Made by a program: the position numbers and the translations under genes. A stretch of 64,000 bases of DNA from Algirhabdus cladophorae. Lineage in GTDB: Bacteria > Pseudomonadota > Alphaproteobacteria > Rhodobacterales > Rhodobacteraceae. Where the stretch lies: positions 2,170,001-2,234,000 of the forward strand of contig NZ_CP173029.1 of assembly GCF_044772865.1 (NCBI RefSeq), given 5' to 3'. The notes under the pieces are model-generated. The model did not search any database and was not told the origin of the DNA. It saw nothing but the letters and a program-made list of their open reading frames with translations. This document shows positions 15,633 to 24,499 of the stretch, piece by piece. The stretch's first letter is position 1. Each line of letters begins with the position of its first letter.

Positions 15633-15648
15633 TTGCAACCGGTTGCAA
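15633..15648. promoter_or_regulatory. LacI-family operator between the divergent inositol operons
   Basis: TTGCAACCGGTTGCAA is a perfect 16-base palindrome. Its core 12 bases are identical to the site before the LacI-type gene (11030-11041). It sits at the expected transcription start of the minus-strand operon and 25 bases from that operon's GTG start, an ideal repression position. Whether it also controls the plus-strand iolD operon, 86 bases away, depends on where that promoter lies. Confidence 0.75.
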
Positions 15649-15651
15649 TTT

Positions 15652-15680
15652 GAGTATCCTTAAACCAGCTGCACGGTCAA
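15652..15680 (-). promoter_or_regulatory. Candidate sigma70 promoter of the divergent inositol arm
   Basis: On the minus strand TTGACC (15675-15680) and ATACTC (15652-15657) are separated by exactly 17 bases. The predicted start of transcription, about 7 bases further on, falls inside the LacI operator. The -35 matches five of six consensus bases and the -10 match is weaker, so this is a reasoned guess supported by the operator position. Confidence 0.45.
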
Positions 15681-15733
15681 TGACCAATTGCATTGCTTTA
15701 AATTTGATCCGTTGCAAGGGAGGTTGAACGCCG

Positions 15734-17599
15734 ATGTCCGACCAAACCATTACATTGACCACAGCGCAGGCCATCATTCGGTACCTTGCTGCGCAATATA
15801 TCGAAATAGATGGCACAAAGACCCGCTTGTGCGGTGGCGGCTTTGGTATTTTTGGCCACGGCAATGTCACTTGCCTTGGTGAGGCCTTGTATGATCACAA
15901 GGAGGCCCTGCCCCTTTATCGTGGCCAGAATGAACAAAGCATGGGATTCGCTGCTGCGGGATACGCCAAGTATCATCTGCGACGCCGCTTTATGTTCTGC
16001 ACGGCCTCTGCCGGTCCGGGTACGGCGAACCTTTTGACCGCCGCCGCTTTGGCCCATGCCAACCGCTTGCCCATGTTGATGCTGTGCGGTGATACCTACG
16101 CCACACGGCTGCCGGATCCTGTTCTGCAACAGCTTGAACACTTTGGAAACCCGAGCTTTGGCGTGAATGACGCGTTCAAAGCTGTGAGCCGGTATTGGGA
16201 TCGGATCACACATCCGGCACAGATCCTGCAATCCTTGCCTGCTGCCTTGAACACGATGCTAGACCCCGCTGACTGCGGGCCAGCGTTCATCGGGTTGCCC
16301 CAAGATGTGCAGGGCTGGACCTTTGACTACCCCCTCAGCTTTTTCGCCGAACGGGTACATCATATTCGCCGGCAACGGCCTGATTTGGACGAGGTTGCCC
16401 GCGCTAAGGCAGCAATCGCCGCGGCCAAACGCCCGGTGATTATCGCAGGCGGTGGAGTGCAATATTCAGGGGCTGTGACGGAACTAACGGCCTTTGCCGA
16501 GACCCATAATATCCCAGTCATTGAAACCATTGCGGGACGCGCAAACCTTTTGGACACACATCCTCTGAACATCGGTCCTGTGGGCGTCACAGGATCCGAC
16601 AGCGCAAATACCGTCGCCGAAAAGGCCGATGTCATTATCGCCGTAGGCACGCGGTTGCAGGATTTTACCACGGGGTCATGGACCGCCTTTGCCAAGGACG
16701 CCCAATTGATCGGTATCAATGCAGCCCGCCACGACGCGATGAAGCATATGTCCCTGCCCGTCGTCGGCGATGCCCGCGAAACGCTGAGCGAGCTGAGTAC
16801 AAGTTTGGGCGGGCATAAAGCCACGCAAGACTGGGTAGGTTTTGCCCAAGCCGAGCGGAAAAAATGGGTGGCTTATGTGGCGGACAATACCAGCCACGGC
16901 AACCGCCCGAACTCTTATGCGCAGGCCATTGGCACTGTGAACACCGCATGTGACGCCCGCGACCGCGTTGTGGCGGCAGCCGGTGGTTTGCCTGCGGAAG
17001 TCACAGCAAATTGGCGCACGTTGGATATTGGCACGGTAGACGTGGAATTTGGCTTTTCTTGCATGGGTTATGAGATCGCTGGCGCTTGGGGTGCGCGTAT
17101 CGCGCAATCTGAGGTTGAGCCAGACCAAGACACAGTCGTCTTTTGCGGCGATGGCTCTTATTTGATGCTAAACTCGGATGTTTATTCGTCGGTGCTGAGC
17201 CAGAAAAAGCTAATCATTTTGGTGTTAGACAACGGTGGATTTGCAGTGATCAACAAGCTGCAAAACAACACAGGCAACGAAAGCTTCAACAACCTGTTGT
17301 CTGATGCGCCCACCATCCCGCAGGCCTTTGGCGTTGATTTCGCAGCGCATGCCGCAAGCATGGGCGCAAACGCGGAGAAAGTCGCCAATCCGTCCCAATT
17401 GAAGGAGGCGTTCTTGCGCGCCAAGGCCGCTGACAAAACATCTGTGATCGTCATGGATGTGGACGCCTTTGAAGGCTGGACGACCGAAGGCCACACATGG
17501 TGGGAAGTGGGCACGCCCCATGTCACCGACAATCCTAAAGTCGCCGCTGCCCATAAAGACGTGGAAAGCAGCCGATCCAAACAGCGCAAAGGGGTATAG
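15734..17599 (+). CDS. iolD: 3D-(3,5/4)-trihydroxycyclohexane-1,2-dione acylhydrolase (IolD)
   Basis: Thiamine-diphosphate enzyme that opens the inositol ring to 5-deoxyglucuronate. 621 residues, the normal IolD length. The N-terminus TLTTAQAIIRYLAAQY and GGFGIFGHGNV are IolD hallmarks. The cofactor-activating glutamate is E67 in RGQNEQSMGFAAAGYAK. The TPP/Mg motif starts at GDGS (472) and ends in the LDNGGFAVIN segment. GGGAGG-type sequence about 10 bases before the ATG gives a good ribosome site. It is the first gene of the iolD-C-B-J-G operon, all on the plus strand with gaps of 20 bases or less, and is probably under the same LacI regulator. Confidence 0.96.
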   Translation: MSDQTITLTTAQAIIRYLAAQYIEIDGTKTRLCGGGFGIFGHGNVTCLGEALYDHKEALPLYRGQNEQSMGFAAAGYAKYHLRRRFMFCTASAGPGTANLLTAAALAHANRLPMLMLCGDTYATRLPDPVLQQLEHFGNPSFGVNDAFKAVSRYWDRITHPAQILQSLPAALNTMLDPADCGPAFIGLPQDVQGWTFDYPLSFFAERVHHIRRQRPDLDEVARAKAAIAAAKRPVIIAGGGVQYSGAVTELTAFAETHNIPVIETIAGRANLLDTHPLNIGPVGVTGSDSANTVAEKADVIIAVGTRLQDFTTGSWTAFAKDAQLIGINAARHDAMKHMSLPVVGDARETLSELSTSLGGHKATQDWVGFAQAERKKWVAYVADNTSHGNRPNSYAQAIGTVNTACDARDRVVAAAGGLPAEVTANWRTLDIGTVDVEFGFSCMGYEIAGAWGARIAQSEVEPDQDTVVFCGDGSYLMLNSDVYSSVLSQKKLIILVLDNGGFAVINKLQNNTGNESFNNLLSDAPTIPQAFGVDFAAHAASMGANAEKVANPSQLKEAFLRAKAADKTSVIVMDVDAFEGWTTEGHTWWEVGTPHVTDNPKVAAAHKDVESSRSKQRKGV

Positions 17600-17602
17600 G
17601 CG

Positions 17603-18586
17603 GTGAGCCTTCTTAATAGCATCCGGCAAAACCGCTTTGTAGTCTTTGGACGCGCGGGCATGGATTTTTTTGCCGATCCGCCGGGCACCAAATCCGAAGA
17701 GGCAGATACATTTCAGGCAGGCCTTGGAGGCTCCAGTGCAAATATCTGCGCGGGCTTGGGCAAGTTTGGCGCGCACACGGCATTGGTCACATCAATCTCG
17801 GACGATGCGGTTGGGCGCTACTGCGTGAACCAGTTGAAGCGCTACAATGTGGGCACCCAATATGTGACGCCAATTCAAGGCGAATATCGGACCTCGCTGG
17901 CGGTCTATGAAAGCCGCATTGAGGACTTTCAAAACGTCATTTACCGAAACGGGGCCGCAGATTTCCAAGTGACGCAGGCCCAAGTGGACGCCGTCGATTT
18001 CAAAGCGTTCGGCGCATTGGTCACGGCCGGCACGGTCTTTGCAGCAGACCCCTCGCGCAGCGCTACGTTCCACGCCTTTGACAAAGCGCGCGCAGCGGGC
18101 ATGCCCATCATTTTCGACGTTGATTACCGGCCCTATTCGTGGCCCTCAGCCGAGGTCGCCGCAGATGTTCTATCGCGTGCAGGGGCGGCCAGTGACATTA
18201 TTGTGGGCAATGACGAAGAGTTCGGTTTCATGGCGGGCGGCATCGACAAAGGCCTTGCAAAGGCTCGCGAATTGGCCGCAACCACGGCCAAAATCGTGAT
18301 CTACAAAATGGGCGAAAAGGGCGCGATTACTTTTGCGGATGGGCAAGAGTTTGAAACGGGCGTCTATCCGGTAGACGCCTTAAAACCCGTGGGGGCTGGC
18401 GATAGTTTTATGGCAGGGTTTTTATCGGGTCTTGCGACAGGCCAAGAGGTCAAAGACGCAGTCTTGCGCGGATCGGCCTGTGCGGCCATTACTGTCTCAC
18501 GCCCCGGCTGCGCCCCGGCTTTGCCGACGCCCGAAGATCTGGAACAGTTTTTGGCCACACACCCCGGCCCCACCCCGGCCCTTTGA
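17603..18586 (+). CDS. iolC: 5-dehydro-2-deoxygluconokinase (IolC)
   Basis: PfkB-family sugar kinase of 327 residues that phosphorylates 2-deoxy-5-keto-gluconate. The N-terminal GRAGMDFF followed by GGSSANICAGLGKFG is typical of IolC, and the catalytic signature PVGAGDSFMAGF places the catalytic base at D267. The start is GTG at 17603, 3 bases after iolD. The C-terminus ends in a proline- and alanine-rich tail. It acts after IolB and before the IolJ aldolase. Confidence 0.94.
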   Translation: MSLLNSIRQNRFVVFGRAGMDFFADPPGTKSEEADTFQAGLGGSSANICAGLGKFGAHTALVTSISDDAVGRYCVNQLKRYNVGTQYVTPIQGEYRTSLAVYESRIEDFQNVIYRNGAADFQVTQAQVDAVDFKAFGALVTAGTVFAADPSRSATFHAFDKARAAGMPIIFDVDYRPYSWPSAEVAADVLSRAGAASDIIVGNDEEFGFMAGGIDKGLAKARELAATTAKIVIYKMGEKGAITFADGQEFETGVYPVDALKPVGAGDSFMAGFLSGLATGQEVKDAVLRGSACAAITVSRPGCAPALPTPEDLEQFLATHPGPTPAL

Positions 18587-18606
18587 TACGGCCTGAAAGG
18601 ACACCC

Positions 18607-19446
18607 ATGCATATCCCCCCGTTTGAAAATGAGAACAAACCCATCGTTGATGTGGGCGATGAAACAGTGCCGCTGAACTACTTCAACATTGTCAAACTCA
18701 AAGCAGGGCAAAGTTTTGGCTACGCTGTGCCGGGGTTCGAGACCTGTATCGTACCTGCCACGGGCACGGTTGATGTGGGTGTCGGCACATTGGCGGCAGA
18801 TGATCTGGGCGGGCGCGGCGAAGATGTCTGGGACGGCGAGCCTGAGGGCGTTTATGTGCCCAGCGGGGCTGAGGCCACGTTCACAGCCAAGACCGACACC
18901 GAAGTGTTCGTCGCAGGCGCGAAATTCGATGAGGTGTTCGAGCCTTTCGCCGTACGCGCCGACGAATTGGACGTTGTGCAATATGGCTCTGACGACACCA
19001 AAACCCATCGCAAAATCAAACATATCCTTGGCACAAAATACCATGACCGCGTGGGCCGTTTGCTGGTCAGCGAGCTGTTTACAGTCGGCCAAGGCGGTTG
19101 GTCTGGTTTTCCCAGTCACAAGCACGACACGGACCGTTTGCCCGACGAGACCCGCCATGACGAGACCTATAATTTCCGTTTCAAACCAAACTATGGTTCA
19201 GGCGTGCAGATGTTGCAGCGCGAGGACAATAAACCCGGCGACGCCTATCACATCATGGACGGCTCAACGATTTGCCTCGACAAAGGCTATCACCCTTGCT
19301 GCGTTTTACCCGGTTATGAAATGTACTACTTCACCATTTTGGCGGGTCTCAGCCAACGCAGTTTGGTCCAATATTTCCAACCCACCCATGCAGAGCAATT
19401 GCACACAATTCCGGGTATCATGGATATGGTGGCCAAGTTCAAATGA
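18607..19446 (+). CDS. iolB: 5-deoxy-glucuronate isomerase (IolB)
   Basis: 279-residue bicupin isomerase that converts 5-deoxyglucuronate to 2-deoxy-5-keto-gluconate. Family features seen are the HKIKHILG segment, the metal-cupin motif SGFPSHKHD and the later YHIMDGSTI...YHPCCVLPGYEMYYF. The ATG at 18607 has GAAAGGA 8-9 bases upstream and is preferred to the in-frame ATA/ATG region at 18583 that overlaps iolC. It overlaps iolJ by ATGA. Confidence 0.94.
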   Translation: MHIPPFENENKPIVDVGDETVPLNYFNIVKLKAGQSFGYAVPGFETCIVPATGTVDVGVGTLAADDLGGRGEDVWDGEPEGVYVPSGAEATFTAKTDTEVFVAGAKFDEVFEPFAVRADELDVVQYGSDDTKTHRKIKHILGTKYHDRVGRLLVSELFTVGQGGWSGFPSHKHDTDRLPDETRHDETYNFRFKPNYGSGVQMLQREDNKPGDAYHIMDGSTICLDKGYHPCCVLPGYEMYYFTILAGLSQRSLVQYFQPTHAEQLHTIPGIMDMVAKFK

Positions 19447-20273
19447 CGCTCGCCACACTGAAAGAGGTGCTGCAACCTGCGCTTGCAGGGGGCTATGCAG
19501 TGGGGGGCTTGGTGACGCTTGGCTGGGAAGACATGCGGGCCTACACAATGGCCGCGCAAGACGCCGGATTGCCTTTGATATTGCAGGCAGGTCCAGGATG
19601 CCGGGCCCACACCCCCTTACCCGTTTTAGGCAAAATGTTCAGGCACCTCGCAGCCAGCGTAGACGTTCCTGTCGTGGCCCATCTGGACCATGGATATACT
19701 TTTGAAGACTGCCAAGAGGCGCTGGACAGTGGCTTTACCTCGCTGATGTTCGACGGCTCACGCAAGCCGTTGCAACAAAACATTGATGAGACCGCGCGCA
19801 TCGCTGAGATGGCCCATGGCGCGGGTATTTCTTGCGAGGGGGAGATTGGGTTTGTGGGCTACGCGCAAGGCGAGGCCTCAAACGGGACAGACCCTGCCGA
19901 GGCCGCAATTTTCGCCCGCGACAGTGGTGTAGATGCCATGGCGATTTCCTGCGGCAACGTGCATCTGCAACAAAACCGCGAGGGCGGATTGGACGAGGAC
20001 CGCATTCGCGCCATTGAGGCCGTCACAGACGTGCCTTTGGTGATCCACGGCGGCTCGGGCGTGCCTGTGGCCCAGCGCAGCCATCTGGCCCGGACCTCCA
20101 ACATCTGCAAGTTCAACATCGGGACAGAGTTGCGCATGGCCTTTGGCACAGCGCTCCGCGACGCAATTGCAGCGGATGTCGATCAATTTGACCGTGTGCA
20201 AATCCTGTCACAGGTTGAGGCGCCCATTGCAAAAGCCGCGGGTCAGGCACTACGGGCTTTGGCCCCCGCTTAG
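19443..20273 (+). CDS. iolJ: Class II aldolase, 6-phospho-5-dehydro-2-deoxy-D-gluconate aldolase (IolJ-like)
   Basis: 276-residue class II fructose-bisphosphate aldolase-family protein. It contains AHLDHGYTF with zinc-binding His80/His83, SLMFDGSRKPL, CEGEIGFVG, and the phosphate-binding IHGGSGVP and NIGTELR. It should split the phosphorylated keto acid into dihydroxyacetone phosphate and malonate semialdehyde. The family segment usually written as A-x-GT-x-HG reads ISCGNVHL here, a modest deviation. Position between iolB and iolG, with an ATGA overlap to iolB, supports the IolJ role over a glycolytic one. Confidence 0.88.
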   Translation: MTLATLKEVLQPALAGGYAVGGLVTLGWEDMRAYTMAAQDAGLPLILQAGPGCRAHTPLPVLGKMFRHLAASVDVPVVAHLDHGYTFEDCQEALDSGFTSLMFDGSRKPLQQNIDETARIAEMAHGAGISCEGEIGFVGYAQGEASNGTDPAEAAIFARDSGVDAMAISCGNVHLQQNREGGLDEDRIRAIEAVTDVPLVIHGGSGVPVAQRSHLARTSNICKFNIGTELRMAFGTALRDAIAADVDQFDRVQILSQVEAPIAKAAGQALRALAPA

Positions 20274-20285
20274 AAGGAAAAGAGT

Positions 20286-21275
20286 ATGGTTCGTTTTGGT
20301 CTTTTGGGCTGTGGTCGGATTGGGCAGGTGCATGCGCGTTCACTGGCGCGACTGCCAAACGCAGAACTGGTTGCCGCCAGTGATTTCTTTCCCGACGCTG
20401 CGCAAAAACTGGTGGCAGAATGGGGCGGTGAAGTGCGCGACACGGATGCGATCCTGAGTGCCTCGGATTTAGACGCAGTGATCATCGGCACGCCCACATC
20501 GACCCATTACGACATCATCCATGCGGCCGCCGCCAACGGTTTGGCGATCTTTTGCGAAAAGCCGATTGATCTGTCCTCAGATCGGGTGCGCCAGTGCATC
20601 GATGCCGTCAACAGTGCCAAAACGCCCTTTATGACGGCGTTTAACCGCCGGTTTGACCCCAGCTTTGCGGCCTTGCAATCGCGGGTCGCCCAAGGGGCCA
20701 TCGGTGCGGTTGAAATGGTCGTGATAACCTCGCGAGACCCCGGACCGCCCCCAGTGGACTACATCAAATCCTCGGGCGGCCTGTTTCGTGACATGATGAT
20801 CCATGATCTGGATATGGCGCGGTTTTTACTTGGGGAAGAGCCTGTGACGATCCACGCCGTGGGCAGTTGCCTGATTGATCCCGAGATCGGCAAAGCAGGC
20901 GACGTGGATACGGCTGCGGTAACACTGACAACGGGTTCAGGTAAGATCTGCCAAATCTCAAACTCACGCCGCGCAACTTACGGCTATGACCAGCGTATCG
21001 AAGTGCATGGGGCGCAAGGTATGTTGCAAGCCGCAAACCAACCCGAGGATTTTGTGACGCAAGCAGGCAGCGCAGGCTTTACTGCCGCCCCCACAATGAA
21101 CTTTTTCTTGGAACGCTACGAGGCGGCCTATTTCGCCGAAATGGCGTATTTTGTGGAGTCGCTAAACGCAGGTACAGCTATTTTACCCTCAGCGAATGAT
21201 GGGCTGAAGGCGCAGCTATTAGCAGATGCCGCGACCCAATCTATGAACGAGGGTCGCAGCCTGCAATTAGACTAA
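20286..21275 (+). CDS. iolG: Inositol 2-dehydrogenase (IolG)
   Basis: 329-residue Gfo/Idh/MocA dehydrogenase that oxidises myo-inositol to 2-keto-myo-inositol with NAD. It has the Rossmann motif GLLGCGRIGQVHA, CEKPIDLS with the catalytic-site Lys92, NRRFDPSF, and RDMMIHDLDMARFL with the Asp/His pair, all typical of IolG. A good ribosome site AAGGAAAAGAG precedes the ATG. It is the last gene of the operon and ends 4 bases into the convergent membrane-protein gene. The transporter and the IolA malonate-semialdehyde dehydrogenase needed to complete the pathway are not in the window. Confidence 0.93.
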   Translation: MVRFGLLGCGRIGQVHARSLARLPNAELVAASDFFPDAAQKLVAEWGGEVRDTDAILSASDLDAVIIGTPTSTHYDIIHAAAANGLAIFCEKPIDLSSDRVRQCIDAVNSAKTPFMTAFNRRFDPSFAALQSRVAQGAIGAVEMVVITSRDPGPPPVDYIKSSGGLFRDMMIHDLDMARFLLGEEPVTIHAVGSCLIDPEIGKAGDVDTAAVTLTTGSGKICQISNSRRATYGYDQRIEVHGAQGMLQAANQPEDFVTQAGSAGFTAAPTMNFFLERYEAAYFAEMAYFVESLNAGTAILPSANDGLKAQLLADAATQSMNEGRSLQLD

Positions 21276-21637
21276 AGCGCTGCAGGCGTGGGCCTGCGCC
21301 ACAGCAACAAGAACAACGTGACGATCACCAAAACATCTGCAGCCACAATGAGGCCCATCCACCATGCTGGCACGGATGTGGCCGATGCGATCATATAGGC
21401 GTAGACCCCGCCGATCAGGCAGATCAGGAACACGATATAGGCCAGCCAACGCCAGCCCCGCATCAAGCCCCAGCCAAAGAGGCCATAAAGCACCCCAACC
21501 GGGATCAACATCAGCGCGTCTGATCCAAAGCCACTGACCAATGGGGCAAGGATATGCAGGCCCGCATTGATCAGCATCAGCACACCAGCGGTCAGAAACA
21601 AACGCTGGGTGCGGTTCAAAGGAATGGTTTCAGTCAT
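21272..21637 (-). CDS. Small integral membrane protein, unknown function
   Basis: 121 residues with about four hydrophobic segments (roughly 12-34, 40-60, 64-85 and 91-113) and a short basic end, RRPTPAAL. I do not recognise the family. It overlaps the cytochrome gene upstream by 8 bases, so it belongs to the molybdenum hydroxylase operon and could anchor or serve the periplasmic electron-transfer chain. That role is positional inference only. Its stop overlaps the convergent iolG stop. Confidence 0.7.
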   Translation of the reverse strand: MTETIPLNRTQRLFLTAGVLMLINAGLHILAPLVSGFGSDALMLIPVGVLYGLFGWGLMRGWRWLAYIVFLICLIGGVYAYMIASATSVPAWWMGLIVAADVLVIVTLFLLLWRRPTPAAL

Positions 21638-22244
21638 TTGCGCACGGGCTCCCTGCGACGCCCCAGATCAGGATGTCGTTTACGTGGTCTTGTAGTGAAT
21701 AAGGCGCAGGTTCGCGATTGCCCCCCGGGCTCCATGCCCAGTGCAAAATCACATCGTGGTCCAGATGGTTGGCCACATCCATAAAGGTCCGATCCCCGTT
21801 ACGTTCAGGATCGCGCAATTGGTTGCAGACTTCTTCGGATGTTTTACCGAACCATTCAAATTCGACCGGCGGCAATTGCCAATCAGCAGCCACTTGCGGT
21901 GCCATATGGGCGCCTGATTGGCCGCCAGTTTCATTGGCCAAATGGCAAGCGGCGCAGGGGATGGATTCTGCTCCGATGCGGCTTTCGCCAGCGTTGACAT
22001 TCATCCCATGAACGCGGGTTTTTCCGTAAGAGGGTCCCGACCACATGGGCCTGTTCGAGGCCCCAACATGGCAGTTTGAACAACGCGGGTGACTGGCAAC
22101 TTCGTAAATACGCGTCCATGCCTCAAGGCCTTGGGCCTGGGTCACACTGCCTTCGGCAGGTGGGTTGATCGTTACGGTTTCGCCCGCTGCAAAGGCGGAA
22201 ACCGCCGTGAGCGCAAAGGCCGCAAAGGTAAGGGTTTTCAACAT
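21630..22244 (-). CDS. Periplasmic diheme cytochrome c-like subunit of the molybdenum hydroxylase
   Basis: 204 residues starting with a signal peptide (cleavage near AFAA-GE, residue 20) and carrying two haem c attachment sites, CSNCH (55-59) and CAACH (97-101). The ATG at 22242-22244 is chosen because it gives a clean signal peptide; a longer reading to 22325 does not. Proteins of this kind are often annotated as an isoquinoline 1-oxidoreductase subunit and follow the large subunit as here. It would take electrons from the 2Fe-2S subunit and pass them to the respiratory chain. Confidence 0.82.
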   Translation of the reverse strand: MLKTLTFAAFALTAVSAFAAGETVTINPPAEGSVTQAQGLEAWTRIYEVASHPRCSNCHVGASNRPMWSGPSYGKTRVHGMNVNAGESRIGAESIPCAACHLANETGGQSGAHMAPQVAADWQLPPVEFEWFGKTSEEVCNQLRDPERNGDRTFMDVANHLDHDVILHWAWSPGGNREPAPYSLQDHVNDILIWGVAGSPCAND

Positions 22245-22254
22245 GCTATGGTCC

Positions 22255-24495
22255 TTACACAAAGTCGATATGTTTGTTGAACGGCATCTCGCGAATGCGC
22301 TGACCTGTTGCATCAAAGATCGCATTGCTCAGGGCTGCTGCTGCAGGTGGCACCGGTGGCTCGCCGATACCGCGCACTTGTCCACTGTTTTCCAGACCGC
22401 GCACTTGAATTTGTGGACATTGATACATCCGCATCCCTTCAAAGGCATGATAGTTGGTCTGATCGGCGATCCCGTTAGTATAGGTGATCTCGCAATTCAT
22501 CGCATGTCCAAGACCCCAAACAACGCCGCCCTGCACCAAGTTTTCAAAGTTGATCGGATCTACAACAGTGCCGACTTCAGCCGCCACATAGACGTTGTCT
22601 ATCTTGATGCCATTGTCGGTGTTAGTCACCTCAACTACCTCCGCGACAGCGACACCAAAGGACATGCAAAACGCCACGCCGCGCCCTTGGTTTTCACCCA
22701 TCGGGCTGCCCCAATTCGACATTTCAGCGACGGCCTCCATCACCTTGCGACTGTCGTCGTGCCACATCAGGCGCAAACGTTCCTGCATCGGATCGGCCCC
22801 TGCTTCATGGATCAATTCATCCAAAAAGACGTCATGGAAGAAGGCATTGGTCGAAGCCCCAACCGAGCGCCAAGAACTGAGCGGCGCAAGCGGTTTGGCA
22901 CGATAGCCAGTGACCCGGTAGTTCGGGATCGCAAAAGGTTGCTCCCATGCGCCAGCAACGATCTGCGTGTCGGGGCCCGGTACGTTTTGGCCTTGCCGAC
23001 CCATTTGTGAGGCAATCACCGAAGGCATCGAAATGCCCAAGTCAAAGCTTTCCACGCGCCCGTCTCTGACCACACCTGCGCCCCGCGCCATGGCGATCTG
23101 ACGGGTGAAATCATGGGTCAAATCTTCTTCGCGGCTATAGGTCAGTTTAACCGGAGTGCCTTTCATTTCCATCGCAATTTCAGCAGCTTGCTTGACCACT
23201 TCGTCTTCGAGACGGTGCCCAAAGCTGCCACCGCACATCAAAACATGCACATGGACATTGTCATAATCAACGCCGGTCAAAGCCGAGATATTGGTTTGCA
23301 CAAAGCGCGGGATTTGCGTGCTGGTCCAAACATCCACGCGCGCATCCTCGACCTTTACAATCGCGCTGATCGGCTCTAGCGGCGCATGGGCCAAATACGG
23401 CGCGCGGTATTCTGCAATAAAAACATCGGAATCCTCTTGGGCCGCGATCACATCGCCTTCCTCGCGCAAACGGCTATCGAACTGATCTTCGACAAAAGCA
23501 TCAGCCAAAACGCCCCAGTGTCCGTCCATTGTGGCCGGCATGTCTGAGGCGGCCCAATCGACGTCCAAGGCTTCTGCCGCTTGGAACGCCGTCCAAGTGT
23601 TCTTGGCCACAACACCAACGCCGCCTGTGACCGGCACCACTTTGATGACGCCGTCCATGGCTTCTGCGGCACTGGCGTCAAAGCTGTTGATGCCGGCACC
23701 TTGGGCCGGGTTCAGTTTGACCGTGGCGTTGACCATGCCTTCCATGCGCATATCGATGCCATATTCCAGCGTGCCAGTGGATTTTGCGACAGTGTCGACG
23801 CGCATCTGGGGTTTGCCGATCAACCGCCATTGGGACGGATCGCGCAACGTGACATCTGTTACAGGCGCAATGCCTGCTGCCCGGGCCGCCAGTGCCGTGT
23901 AGGCCAAAGTCGTCCCATCTGGCAGCAAAACTTCGCCGTTTTGTGTCTTGAGCACATCCACAGCCAGACCACTGGCTTCGGCCGCGGCTTGCTTGAGCGT
24001 TTCACGGGCTACGGCCCCTGCCATACGCAGTTTTTCAAAACTGTCAGGCACTGTGGTCGACCCACCTGTCACCTGAAGCCCCATAAATTTCAGCAAGGCA
24101 TCCATGCCAGTACGCGCAGCCTCTGCCATGCCAGATTTATCAGTCGAGCGGAACGGTGCGGCCTCTTCGGCCATGGCAGTGTTGTAATAGGCGGGGCTGG
24201 GCACGCCTGGGTCGACCTTGATCTGGTCGAGTTCTACATCCAGTTCTTCGGCAATAAGGGCTGCTTGGACCGAATAAGCGCCCTGCCCCAAATCTGTACG
24301 CGGCGTGATCAACGTCACGCCAGAGCTGTCGATTTTCACGTAGGGCGTCAGCGCTGCTTGCCCGTCCTTTAGATCTGCCAACAAGGGGTTTTTAACCGGG
24401 CGTTTGTAGGCATAGGCCCCGAACGCGACACCGCCAGCGACTGCCACAGATCCGATCAAAAAGGTGCGTCTTGCGATTGTTCCAAGTTTGCTCAT
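22255..24495 (-). CDS. Molybdopterin-binding large subunit, isoquinoline 1-oxidoreductase/aldehyde oxidase type
   Basis: 746-residue xanthine dehydrogenase-family large subunit of the IorB type, which starts with a Tat signal (ARRTFLIGSVAVAGG, residues 8-22) and is therefore exported folded with its molybdenum cofactor. Conserved regions include RTDLGQGAYSVQAALIAEELDV, GGSFGHRLEDEVVKQAAEIA, SWRSVGASTNAFFHD and GIGEPPVPPAAAALSNAI, whose glutamate matches the catalytic Glu. It should oxidise an N-heterocycle or aldehyde in the periplasm; the substrate is not determined by sequence. It lies downstream of its 2Fe-2S partner with a 4-base gap. Confidence 0.92.
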   Translation of the reverse strand: MSKLGTIARRTFLIGSVAVAGGVAFGAYAYKRPVKNPLLADLKDGQAALTPYVKIDSSGVTLITPRTDLGQGAYSVQAALIAEELDVELDQIKVDPGVPSPAYYNTAMAEEAAPFRSTDKSGMAEAARTGMDALLKFMGLQVTGGSTTVPDSFEKLRMAGAVARETLKQAAAEASGLAVDVLKTQNGEVLLPDGTTLAYTALAARAAGIAPVTDVTLRDPSQWRLIGKPQMRVDTVAKSTGTLEYGIDMRMEGMVNATVKLNPAQGAGINSFDASAAEAMDGVIKVVPVTGGVGVVAKNTWTAFQAAEALDVDWAASDMPATMDGHWGVLADAFVEDQFDSRLREEGDVIAAQEDSDVFIAEYRAPYLAHAPLEPISAIVKVEDARVDVWTSTQIPRFVQTNISALTGVDYDNVHVHVLMCGGSFGHRLEDEVVKQAAEIAMEMKGTPVKLTYSREEDLTHDFTRQIAMARGAGVVRDGRVESFDLGISMPSVIASQMGRQGQNVPGPDTQIVAGAWEQPFAIPNYRVTGYRAKPLAPLSSWRSVGASTNAFFHDVFLDELIHEAGADPMQERLRLMWHDDSRKVMEAVAEMSNWGSPMGENQGRGVAFCMSFGVAVAEVVEVTNTDNGIKIDNVYVAAEVGTVVDPINFENLVQGGVVWGLGHAMNCEITYTNGIADQTNYHAFEGMRMYQCPQIQVRGLENSGQVRGIGEPPVPPAAAALSNAIFDATGQRIREMPFNKHIDFV

Positions 24496-24499
24496 GGCT

